A stretch of 5,768 nt of DNA from Thiomonas sp. (GTDB lineage Bacteria; Pseudomonadota; Gammaproteobacteria; Burkholderiales; Burkholderiaceae_C), in contig JAQTVS010000197.1 of NCBI GenBank assembly GCA_028706735.1, positions 1 to 5,768 of the forward strand. Direction: 5' to 3'. The notes beneath the pieces are model-generated. The model saw only the letters and a program-made list of their open reading frames with translations. It was not told where the DNA came from and ran no database searches. Positions 1-5,768 of this stretch are shown one piece after another. The translations under genes were made by a program, and so were the position numbers. The first letter of the stretch is position 1, and each line of letters opens with the position of its first letter.

Positions 1-161
1 GTCCCGCCAGGCGATCGCGCTTTGCACCAGCAGCGTGAGCCGCTCGTCCAGCCCCAGGGCGGCCGCCGCCGTGCTGCTGGCACGAGTAGGTCGAACTTGT
101 CCAGCCGGTCGATGGCGGCTTCAAGGGCGAGTTCACGGCGGGCAACCCGCAACTGCTGCAC
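1..161 (-). pseudogene. Scrambled fragments of an IS21-family istB transposition helper gene
   Basis: Read on the minus strand, positions 161 to 84 encode a peptide containing ARRELALEAAIDRLDKFDLL. This closely resembles the central part of IS21-family IstB (the AAA+ ATPase that assists the IstA transposase), just before its usual LDD Walker B-type stretch. From about position 81 down to 1, in a different frame, comes LGLDERLTLLVQSAIAWRD, which resembles the IstB N-terminal region. In an intact IstB the second piece comes first, roughly 100 residues ahead of the first. The pieces are therefore out of order as well as out of frame, and no Walker A motif is visible. The N-terminal-like piece runs off the left edge, so a longer istB copy could continue outside the window. 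Residues encoded upstream of the central piece (162-260, containing GEIGKIMRGLPNLSKNVDDM) are not recognised. The identification comes from remembered family sequence, not a search. Confidence 0.55.
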
Positions 162-312
162 GCGATACAGCGTCAGCATGTCATCGACGTTCTTCGACAA
201 ATTGGGCAGCCCGCGCATGATCTTGCCGATCTCGCCCTGACTGAGGCTAGCACCCCCAGGGCCGGGCACTCCCCACCCCATCCTTCCCCACGAGCGAGGA
301 GAGAGTGATCTC

Positions 313-337
313 ACCTCCCCCACGGCGTGGGGGAGGT
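313..337. repeat. Perfect hairpin, 11-bp arms
   Basis: ACCTCCCCCAC (313-323) and GTGGGGGAGGT (327-337) are exact reverse complements around a GGC loop. No T-run follows on either strand, so a simple intrinsic terminator is unlikely. It is the first of four inverted repeats within 130 bases. Confidence 0.7.
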
Positions 338-340
338 CGG

Positions 341-373
341 GAGGGGGATGGCCCATCCCCCTCGAGGGGGATG
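341..373. repeat. Three alternating copies of a 10-bp unit, forming a hairpin and a palindrome
   Basis: GAGGGGGATG occurs at 341-350, in reverse complement at 354-363, and again directly at 364-373. The first pair makes a hairpin with a GCC loop. The second pair makes a perfect 20-bp palindrome centred on CTCGAG. The middle copy can pair with either neighbour, so two mutually exclusive structures are possible. Confidence 0.7.
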
Positions 374-384
374 AGGCCCGCGGC

Positions 385-410
385 TCCAAGCTGCCCTGCG
401 GCAGCTTGGA
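385..410. repeat. Perfect hairpin, 11-bp arms
   Basis: TCCAAGCTGCC (385-395) and GGCAGCTTGGA (400-410) are exact reverse complements around a CTGC loop. The core GCAGCTT recurs in the palindrome at 426-441, suggesting that the two elements are related. Confidence 0.7.
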
Positions 411-425
411 CAGTGCCGAATCCGA

Positions 426-441
426 GCAGCTTGCAAGCTGC
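426..441. repeat. 16-bp perfect palindrome
   Basis: GCAGCTTGCAAGCTGC equals its own reverse complement. It shares GCAGCTT with the right arm of the hairpin ending at 410. Confidence 0.65.
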
Positions 442-916
442 GAGGTGGACAAGGACACTTGGGGCGGCCAGGCGTTTTCTCAGGAGGCGGCATCGTGGTC
501 GGCAATGCCCAGGAGCATCGTTTCGAACGTGCGACGAATCTCCACCCTCCCATTTTCGGCTCGATTCTTGATATGCTTTCAGGCAGAAATTGTAAACTTC
601 GCGCACCATCTGGCTCTGGCATTTCCCCGGTGCCGGTCAATCTGCGCCCCGTTGATGTTTTCGCTCAATCGAGGGGGCGACACCACCGGAGCACTTCCCA
701 TTTCGCAACGGCCGCGTGATAGAACACCGAGAACATCGCAGGCCACCAACCCAGTTCCACTTGCCGTATCCGTTCGTCGACCGGGCTTTTGTGCCGATGA
801 GTCCACCAAGTTCGACGCGTTGCGGACGCCGTGAGGCGCAGCTCCGGATGATCTTCAAATGTCATGTGCTCGCCTGCGGGAGCATACGAGCTGTGCATGC
901 GTCAAATCCCATAATT

Positions 917-996
917 GGCAAAAAAGTCAGCGTAAGTTTTTCTGGAAGGCGAACGTCTCGGCGTAACTTTCTCTCCAGTGCCAAAAAAGCTACGCC
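917..996. repeat. Cluster of four related GCGTAA/T-run motifs
   Basis: AGCGTAAGTTTTT (929-941) and GGCGTAACTTTCT (960-972) agree at 10 of 13 positions and start 31 bases apart, about three helical turns. The reverse complement of 981-996 reads GGCGTAGCTTTTTTGG, a third copy, so 960-970 and 986-996 form an imperfect inverted repeat. A fourth, looser copy lies inverted at 917-932 (GGCAAAAAAGTCAGCG). Repeated, partly inverted short motifs are a known feature of IS21-family ends, where they bind transposase. An array of regulator binding sites upstream of mutS is the other reading. Which one holds is not decided by the sequence. Confidence 0.4.
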
Positions 997-1082
997 AAAT
1001 CACATCAGTGAGGATGGATTGCGTTGGGCATCGTTACGGCTTCCCATGTCATCGCCGCTCGCTCCATATGTTAAAAAATCCG

Positions 1083-1102
1083 TGTAATTTCAAACAATTA
1101 CA
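1083..1102. promoter_or_regulatory. Perfect inverted repeat in the mutS leader, possible operator
   Basis: TGTAATT (1083-1089) and AATTACA (1096-1102) are exact reverse complements separated by six bases. The centre of the repeat lies about 31 bases before the mutS start codon and its right arm ends 10 bases before the Shine-Dalgarno sequence. The geometry, 7-bp arms over two helical turns, suits a dimeric repressor. An AT-rich leader could also give such a repeat by chance. No convincing paired -35 and -10 hexamers were found nearby, so the mutS promoter itself is not placed. Confidence 0.35.
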
Positions 1103-1112
1103 GAAATATATC

Positions 1113-1117
1113 AAGGA
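1113..1117 (+). promoter_or_regulatory. mutS Shine-Dalgarno sequence
   Basis: AAGGA lies six bases before the TTG at 1124. It supports TTG as the start over the in-frame ATG at 1154, which has no comparable purine-rich site in front of it. Confidence 0.7.
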
Positions 1118-1123
1118 AATCAA

Positions 1124-3730
1124 TTGAATAGCATTTCCTCGCACACGCCCTTGATGCAGCAATATCTGGGCATGAAGGCGGAGTATCCAGACGCGCTGCT
1201 GCTGTGCCGCATGGGCGACTTTTACGAGTTGTTCTATGCCGACGCGGAGAAGGCTGCGCGCCTGCTTGACATCACCCTGACCCGGCGCGGGCAGTCCGCC
1301 GGCGAGCCGGTCATCATGGCGGGCGTCCCGGCACAGGCGCTCGACGGCTATCTGGTCAAGCTGGTGAAGCTGGGCGAATCTGCCGCCATTTGCGAGCAGA
1401 TCGGCGATCCGGCGCTTGCCAAGGGGCTGGTCGAGCGCCGCGTGGTGCGGGTCGTGACGCCGGGCACGCTGACCGAGCATGCACTGCTCGACGACAAGCG
1501 CGACGCGGTGCTGCTGGCGGTTGCTCCGCCGAAAACGGCGCGCGGCGACTGGGGACTGGCCTGGATGGCGCTCAGCGGCGGCGGCATCACCCTGGCGCAG
1601 TGTGACGCCGCCGCCCTGCCCGACTGGCTGGCGCGCATCACTCCGGCAGAAGTGTTGTGGCCGCAGAACCACGCCATGCCGGACACGGTGCAATGGCCCT
1701 TCACCACCACCCGCCCGGACTGGCATTTCGACGCCGCACTCGGGCTGCGCAAGCTGTGCGCGCAGCTCCAGGTTGCGCATCTGGGCGGCTTCGACGCGCA
1801 AGCCCTTTCTGCTGCCCATGCCGCTGCGGCGGCCCTTCTCACCTACGCTGAGCAAACACAGGGCGGCGCTTTGCCCCTGCTGGCCGATCTGCGGGTGGAA
1901 CGCGCCGAGCACAACCTCCGGCTAGACGCGGTGGCCCGGCGCAACCTCGAAATTCTTCAACCCTTGCGCGGCGACGACAGCCCCACCCTGCTCTCGCATC
2001 TCGACACCTGCCAGACCGCCGCCGGCAGCCGTCTGCTGCGCGACTGGCTGCAAGCCCCGCCGCGTGACGCCGCAATCTCCCGCAGCCGCCACGCGGCCTT
2101 GCAGGCCTTGCAGGACGGCGCCTTGCCCGCGCTGCGCGCCAGCCTGCGCGGCATGGCCGACCTGGAGCGCATCGCCGCCCGCTTCGCGCTCAAGCAAGCC
2201 AAGCCGCGCGAACTCTCCGCCCTGCGCGACGGCCTGCAACGCCTTCCCGCGCTGCGTGCACAGGCAGCGGCCTTTGAGCGCGGCGTGTTGCTGCAAGCCG
2301 TTGATCAGCAACTCGACTTGCCTCCCGCCGCCGCGGGTCTGCTGCACCAGGCCATCGCCGCCGAGCCCGCGCTGAATCTGCGCGATGGCGGCGTCATCGC
2401 CCCCGGCTTTGACGCCGATCTCGACGCGCTGCGCGCCATCGACACCGACTGCGGCAGCTTTCTCATGGAGCTGGAGCAGCGTGAACGCGCGCGCACCGGC
2501 ATTGCCAACTTGCGGGTGCAGTACAACAAAGTGCATGGATTTTTCATCGAAGTCACCAACGGCCAGACCGACAAGGTGCCCGACGACTACCGCCGCCGCC
2601 AGACGCTCAAGGGCGCGGAGCGCTACATCACCCCGGAACTCAAGGCCTTCGAGGACAAGGCGCTGTCGGCGCAAGACCGCGCCCTGGCGCGGGAAAAAGT
2701 GCTGTTCGACAGCGTGATCGATGCGCTGCAGCCCGAACTGCCCGCCATCCGCCGCGCCGCGCACGCCGTGGCCCTGCTCGACACCCTCGGCGCGCTGGCC
2801 GAGCGCGCCAGCACCTACGGCTGGGCCTGCCCCGAGCTGGTGGACACGCCGGGAATCGACATCGACGGCGGGCGGCACCCGGTGATCGAGAGCCGGGTCG
2901 ATCGCTTCATCCCCAACGATTGCAAGCTGGACGAACAGCGCCGCCTGCTCATCCTCACCGGGCCGAACATGGGCGGCAAGTCCACCTATATGCGGCAGAC
3001 CGCGCTGATTGCGCTGCTGGCCTATCTTGGCAGTTATGTGCCGGCCCGCAGCGCCCGCATCGGGCCGCTGGACGCGATCTACACCCGCATCGGCGCCTCG
3101 GACGATCTGGCCGGCGGGCAATCCACCTTCATGGTCGAGATGGCCGAGACCGCGGCAATTCTGCGACAAGCCACGCCGCACAGCCTGGTGCTCATGGACG
3201 AAGTCGGGCGCGGCACTTCCACGTTCGACGGTCTGGCGCTGGCCGCCGCGATTGCCGCGCAACTGCACGACCGCAACCGTGCGCTCACCCTGTTCGCCAC
3301 CCATTACTTCGAGCTGACCGACATGGTGCAGCGCCACCCGCAGGCGGCCAATGTGCATGTGGGCGCAGCTGAAATGCCGCAAGGCATCGTGTTCCTGCAC
3401 GAAGTGCATGAGGGTCCAGCCAGCCGAAGTTATGGCGTTCAGGTGGCGCAGCTCGCCGGGGTGCCCGCAGCGGTGATTCGGGATGCGCGCAAGCGGCTGG
3501 ACGCGCTGGAGCGTCAGCACCAGCAGCAGGACGCGCAGCTCAACCTGTTTGACGTGGCTGCGGACGCCGCACCGCAGCCCGCAGCAGTGAACGACGCCCC
3601 TGCTGCCGCCATCAGCGCCGAGCTGCATGCCCTGCTCGACACTCTGGACGCCATCGACCCGGATGCAATGGCCCCGCGCCAGGCGCTTGATGCCCTCTAC
3701 CAGCTCAAGGCGTTGCGCGGCGCGGCCTGA
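1124..3730 (+). CDS. mutS: DNA mismatch repair protein MutS
   Basis: MutS binds base mismatches and small loops in newly replicated DNA and, with MutL, starts their repair in the cytoplasm. The 868 residues match the usual length (about 850). The mismatch-wedging Phe-X-Glu lies at F33-Y34-E35 in RMGDFYELF. The connector, lever and clamp regions follow (roughly 120-565; clamp around [11 protein letters not shown]). The ATPase has Walker [10 protein letters not shown] (613-621, Lys619), Walker [15 protein letters not shown] (Asp692, Glu693) and the signature histidine in ATHYFELT (His727). QLNLF at 805-809 fits a beta-clamp binding motif, and the last 30 or so residues resemble the E. coli tetramerisation segment. 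The start is TTG at 1124, because the HTPLMQQYL segment conserved in MutS begins just after it and AAGGA precedes it. No frameshift or missing catalytic residue was seen. The gene stands alone on this strand and converges on folE2. Confidence 0.98.
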   Translation: MNSISSHTPLMQQYLGMKAEYPDALLLCRMGDFYELFYADAEKAARLLDITLTRRGQSAGEPVIMAGVPAQALDGYLVKLVKLGESAAICEQIGDPALAKGLVERRVVRVVTPGTLTEHALLDDKRDAVLLAVAPPKTARGDWGLAWMALSGGGITLAQCDAAALPDWLARITPAEVLWPQNHAMPDTVQWPFTTTRPDWHFDAALGLRKLCAQLQVAHLGGFDAQALSAAHAAAAALLTYAEQTQGGALPLLADLRVERAEHNLRLDAVARRNLEILQPLRGDDSPTLLSHLDTCQTAAGSRLLRDWLQAPPRDAAISRSRHAALQALQDGALPALRASLRGMADLERIAARFALKQAKPRELSALRDGLQRLPALRAQAAAFERGVLLQAVDQQLDLPPAAAGLLHQAIAAEPALNLRDGGVIAPGFDADLDALRAIDTDCGSFLMELEQRERARTGIANLRVQYNKVHGFFIEVTNGQTDKVPDDYRRRQTLKGAERYITPELKAFEDKALSAQDRALAREKVLFDSVIDALQPELPAIRRAAHAVALLDTLGALAERASTYGWACPELVDTPGIDIDGGRHPVIESRVDRFIPNDCKLDEQRRLLILTGPNMGGKSTYMRQTALIALLAYLGSYVPARSARIGPLDAIYTRIGASDDLAGGQSTFMVEMAETAAILRQATPHSLVLMDEVGRGTSTFDGLALAAAIAAQLHDRNRALTLFATHYFELTDMVQRHPQAANVHVGAAEMPQGIVFLHEVHEGPASRSYGVQVAQLAGVPAAVIRDARKRLDALERQHQQQDAQLNLFDVAADAAPQPAAVNDAPAAAISAELHALLDTLDAIDPDAMAPRQALDALYQLKALRGAA

Positions 3731-3740
3731 TTCGACACGC

Positions 3741-3773
3741 CGAGCAGACCACGCCTGAACTCAGGCGCGCTCG
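3741..3773. terminator. Hairpin between the convergent mutS and folE2 ends, possible bidirectional terminator
   Basis: CGCCTGA (3752-3758) and TCAGGCG (3761-3767) are exact reverse complements. An outer pair, CGAGC (3741-3745) and GCTCG (3769-3773), extends the stem across an asymmetric internal loop. The folE2 stop codon sits in the right arm. There is no T-run on either side, so efficient intrinsic termination is doubtful. Its position between two converging genes is the main argument for a role. Confidence 0.35.
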
Positions 3774-4549
3774 ATCAGCGCGTAGGCCGAGTGGTTGTGA
3801 ATCGACTCGAAGTTCTCCGCCTCCGCCACATAGTGCCCGATGCGCGGATCTGCGTTGAGCCGCGCCGCCACATCGCGCACCAGGTCTTCGACGAACTTGG
3901 GATTTTCGTAAGCGTGCTCGGTGACGAATTTTTCATCCGGGCGTTTGAGCAAGCCCCAGATTTCGCACGAGGCTTCTTCTTCGGCAATGCGAATGAGTTC
4001 TTCCAGCGCCACCGGCTGCAGCAACTCGGCGGTGATGGTGATGTGCGAGCGCTGGTTGTGCGCGCCGTAATCCGAAATTTCTTTCGAGCACGGACACAGC
4101 GACTTGACCGGCACCATGACCCTGGCGGTCAACTTGACCTGTTCGCCGCGCGCCTCGGCAATCCAGCCGGCCTCATAGTCGAGCAAGCTTTGCACGCCCG
4201 ACACCGGCGCGGTCTTGCGCAGGAACAGGGTGAAAGCGAACTCCAGCCGACCCGCCGTGGCGTTGAGCTTGGGCAGCATCTGCCGGGCCAGGCTTGCAAA
4301 GGCTGCCGCGTCCATCGCCTCGGGCATGGCTTCGAGCAACTCGACGAAGCGCGACATATGCGTGCCTTTTTTCTCGGCAGGCAGGGCCACGTCTGCGGTG
4401 ACCTGCGCAATGCTCGGATGGATGCTGCCGTCGCGCAGCCGCACATTCAACGGGTAGCGCAACCCCTTGATGCCAACGCGTTGAATGACGATGTGACGCT
4501 CGTCAACCGTGCTTTGAATGTCCGGAATGGCTTCGAAGGGTTTGTTCAT
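3761..4549 (-). CDS. folE2: GTP cyclohydrolase I type IB (FolE2)
   Basis: FolE2 converts GTP to 7,8-dihydroneopterin triphosphate, the first step of folate synthesis, in the cytoplasm. It is unrelated in sequence to classical FolE and, unlike FolE, does not depend on zinc. The 262-residue product matches the family's usual length. Visible family features are PDIQS near the N-terminus, [10 protein letters not shown] (24-33), KKGTHMSRF (60-68), the metal and catalytic region [20 protein letters not shown] (150-169, with Cys152, Cys154 and His164), SCEIW (Glu196), [12 protein letters not shown] (211-222) and a C-terminal [10 protein letters not shown] (248-257). I chose ATG 4549 because family similarity begins there. 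A GTG at 4588 would add 13 residues rich in Arg and Pro with no ribosome site, and ATG 4549 also lacks a strong one. It lies 143 bases after znuB in the same direction, suggesting joint use under zinc limitation. Confidence 0.96.
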   Translation of the reverse strand: MNKPFEAIPDIQSTVDERHIVIQRVGIKGLRYPLNVRLRDGSIHPSIAQVTADVALPAEKKGTHMSRFVELLEAMPEAMDAAAFASLARQMLPKLNATAGRLEFAFTLFLRKTAPVSGVQSLLDYEAGWIAEARGEQVKLTARVMVPVKSLCPCSKEISDYGAHNQRSHITITAELLQPVALEELIRIAEEEASCEIWGLLKRPDEKFVTEHAYENPKFVEDLVRDVAARLNADPRIGHYVAEAENFESIHNHSAYALIERA

Positions 4550-4620
4550 GGGGTGACGGGTTGGGCGACGCACCGCTGGATGCGCCACCGGCCCGGGGCA
4601 TTGTTGAGAAAGATTCTCGG

Positions 4621-4626
4621 ATTATC
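4621..4626 (-). promoter_or_regulatory. Weak candidate -10 element upstream of folE2
   Basis: On the minus strand the znuB-folE2 gap contains GATAAT, one base from the TATAAT consensus, about 70 bases before the folE2 ATG. No good -35 hexamer lies at the expected 16-18 base distance. A nearby GAGAA/TTCTC inverted repeat (4606-4618) is too short to interpret. No Zur-like palindrome was recognised in this gap. folE2 may simply be read through from znuB. Confidence 0.2.
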
Positions 4627-4692
4627 CCGAACTGTGCACATCCTTGCCCGGTTTGCGGAAATGCCAAAGCGGCTCAGCGCCAACAGCCCGGT

Positions 4693-5493
4693 TCAGCCCC
4701 GCGCTGGCAAGGCGCGCAACAGCAGAAACAGCGCGGCTGCAGCCACCACCATGGCCGGGCCTGAGGGCACGTCGGAATAGAGCGAGGCCAGCATCCCAAG
4801 GACCACGGAAACGGCGCCCACCACCACGGCGCCCAGCGCCATCTGCAGCGGGGTGCGCGCCAGGCGCCGCGCTGCCGCGGCCGGAATGATGAGCATGGCC
4901 ACCGTCAGCAAAATGCCGACGAGCTTCATCGCCAGCGCCACGAACACCGCCAGCACCAGCATGAAGGCGAGCTGCAGCCACTTGACCCTGCGGCCTTCCA
5001 CCGCCGCCAGTTCCTCGTGCACGGTGAGCGCCAGCAAGCTCTGCCACAGCCAGGCCACGACGGACAGGCCAACGAGATCGATCAGGGCCACCCACCACAG
5101 GTCGGCTGCGCGCAGCGCCAAAATATCGCCGAACAGGTAGGAAAACAAATCCACCCGCACATCTTCCATAAACGCCAGCACCACCAGGCCGAGCGCCAAG
5201 CTGGTGTGCGCCAGCAGGCCAAGCAGTGTGTCTTCGCCCACGCCATCCGACGGATTGCGGCGCGCCAGGAGCACGGCAATGACCACGCTGACCGCGAGCA
5301 CGCCGATGATGGGATCGAGATGCAGCAGCAACCCCAGCCCCACCCCGAGGAACGCCGAGTGTGCCAGGGTTTCGCCGAAATAGGCCATGCGCCGCCACAC
5401 CACAAAACAGCCCAGCGGCCCGGCCAGCAGCGCTACGCCCACGCCGCCCAGCAGAGCACGCCAGACAAAATCGGGCAGGAGAAACTCAGTCAT
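4693..5493 (-). CDS. znuB: Zinc ABC transporter permease ZnuB
   Basis: ZnuB is the inner-membrane channel of the high-affinity zinc importer. It takes zinc from the periplasmic binding protein ZnuA, powered by ZnuC. The 266 residues are close to E. coli ZnuB (261) and collinear with it: [20 protein letters not shown] (24-43), [49 protein letters not shown] (112-127), [19 protein letters not shown] and [12 protein letters not shown] (208-219). About eight hydrophobic segments are visible, as expected for this family. The start is ATG 5493, preceded on the minus strand by GGAG seven bases upstream. It overlaps the znuC stop by eight bases (ATGACTGA), which indicates translational coupling. The frame stays open further upstream, but that part lies inside znuC and is not ZnuB-like. 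Confidence 0.96.
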   Translation of the reverse strand: MTEFLLPDFVWRALLGGVGVALLAGPLGCFVVWRRMAYFGETLAHSAFLGVGLGLLLHLDPIIGVLAVSVVIAVLLARRNPSDGVGEDTLLGLLAHTSLALGLVVLAFMEDVRVDLFSYLFGDILALRAADLWWVALIDLVGLSVVAWLWQSLLALTVHEELAAVEGRRVKWLQLAFMLVLAVFVALAMKLVGILLTVAMLIIPAAAARRLARTPLQMALGAVVVGAVSVVLGMLASLYSDVPSGPAMVVAAAALFLLLRALPARG

Positions 5494-5768
5494 GGCGGTG
5501 CTCCTGTTCCGGTGCATTGGGAACGATGTCGCCATGCAGATCGTGGTGATGGTCGTGGTGGTGGCGGTACAGCGCCAGCCCCGCCATATCGCGCCCGAAC
5601 AGACGCAGGTATTCCGGATGCACGCTGATGTCTTCTGGCTTGCCGACGCAGCACACATGGCGCTCCAGGCAGATAACCTCGTCGGTCGCAGCCATCACCA
5701 GATGCAGATCGTGCGAAATCATCAGCACGCCGCATCCCGTGGTGTTGCGCAGGCGCACGATCAGGTCG
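5486..5768 (-). CDS. znuC: Zinc ABC transporter ATP-binding protein ZnuC, C-terminal part
   Basis: The gene is cut by the right edge, leaving the last 93 codons. ZnuC hydrolyses ATP on the cytoplasmic face to drive zinc uptake through ZnuB. The Walker A and B motifs lie outside the window. The visible part starts [16 protein letters not shown] and continues into the H-loop region [18 protein letters not shown], then [22 protein letters not shown]. This closely follows E. coli ZnuC, including the two Cys and the HPE segment. The C-terminus is rich in histidine ([14 protein letters not shown], then PEQEHRHD); E. coli ZnuC also has a His-rich tail here. The stop overlaps the znuB start. A znuA gene and the zinc-responsive promoter would be expected outside this window. 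Confidence 0.95.
   Translation of the reverse strand, partial: DLIVRLRNTTGCGVLMISHDLHLVMAATDEVICLERHVCCVGKPEDISVHPEYLRLFGRDMAGLALYRHHHDHHHDLHGDIVPNAPEQEHRHD
5499..5507 (-). promoter_or_regulatory. znuB ribosome binding site inside znuC
   Basis: The minus strand reads CAGGAG, followed by seven bases and the znuB ATG. The site lies within the last codons of znuC, fitting coupled translation of the two subunits. Confidence 0.6.

Larger units (their letters stand above)
242..1123. other. Gene-poor region with no supported coding sequence
   Basis: No open frame on either strand here reads like a known protein. The frames are short, rich in Arg, Pro and Ser, and typical of spurious translation of GC-rich DNA. 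The most protein-like stretch is on the minus strand from 578 to 480: it ends in EIRRTFETMLLGIADHDAAS followed by a TGA stop, and has another stop immediately upstream. It could be the tail of a decayed gene, but I cannot name it. The region holds the inverted-repeat cluster (313-441), a motif cluster (917-996) and the mutS leader. Base composition shifts from very GC-rich on the left to AT-rich after about 900. It most likely represents debris between a mobile element and mutS. Confidence 0.6.

Noticed and set aside
313..441. A CRISPR array
   Set aside because: The repeats are palindromic, differ from one another and are not separated by spacers of constant length.
406..834. A 142-codon plus-strand open frame in the gene-poor region
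   Set aside because: It has no motif and no ribosome site, its composition looks random, and it begins inside the inverted-repeat cluster.
865..886. A hairpin TGTGCTC / GAGCATA
   Set aside because: The seven-pair stem includes a G-T wobble and closes an eight-base loop; this is expected by chance and there is no T-run.
1049..1912. A 287-codon open frame antisense to the start of mutS
   Set aside because: Its coding-like openness comes from mutS codon bias; the protein is low-complexity and unlike any family I know.
1922..3628. A 568-codon open frame antisense to mutS
   Set aside because: It mirrors the GC-rich third-position pattern of mutS, is rich in Gly, Ala, Val, Gln and Arg, and has no recognisable motif; mutS on the other strand is certain.
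4550..4692. A Zur operator between znuB and folE2
   Set aside because: No AT-rich palindrome of the GTTATA-type was found; control is more likely upstream of znuC or znuA, outside the window.
3791..4780. A 329-codon plus-strand open frame opposite folE2
   Set aside because: It is the antisense shadow of folE2 and the znuB end, whose family motifs are unmistakable.
4622..5398. A long open frame on the same strand as znuB in another frame
   Set aside because: Its product is rich in Gly, Ala and Arg without membrane segments, while the znuB frame matches the permease family along its length.

Overview
The window is GC-rich chromosomal DNA, most likely from a betaproteobacterium (Burkholderiales-like). 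This rests on the codon usage, the style of the MutS and FolE2 proteins, and IS21-type transposon debris. It is an inference; a Thiomonas-like host is possible but cannot be fixed from this sequence. No ribosomal or transfer RNA gene and no CRISPR array is present.

Left part (1 to about 1123): a gene-poor, decayed stretch. Positions 1-161 on the minus strand hold two short pieces that resemble the IS21-family helper ATPase IstB. They lie in the wrong order and in different frames, so this is scrambled transposon debris. Next come four short perfect inverted repeats packed into 313-441, about 450 bases with no recognisable gene, a cluster of related GCGTAA-type motifs at 917-996, and an AT-rich leader. 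The leader carries a perfect inverted repeat (1083-1102) just upstream of the mutS ribosome binding site.

Centre (1124-3730, plus strand): an intact mutS gene encoding the DNA mismatch recognition ATPase. It starts at a TTG codon behind a good Shine-Dalgarno sequence.

Right part (3761-5768, minus strand): three genes in one direction. In transcription order they are the 3' end of znuC (zinc ABC transporter ATPase, cut by the window edge), znuB (its membrane permease, overlapping znuC by 8 bases) and folE2 (type IB GTP cyclohydrolase I). They read as a zinc-limitation set: ZnuBC imports zinc, and FolE2 carries out the first step of folate synthesis without the zinc that the usual FolE needs. 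mutS and folE2 converge with 30 bases between their stop codons, where a small hairpin overlaps the folE2 stop.

I see no novel multi-gene system. The points most worth checking are the zinc-linked znuCB-folE2 arrangement, the inverted-repeat cluster, the scrambled istB pieces, and the motif cluster and inverted repeat upstream of mutS.
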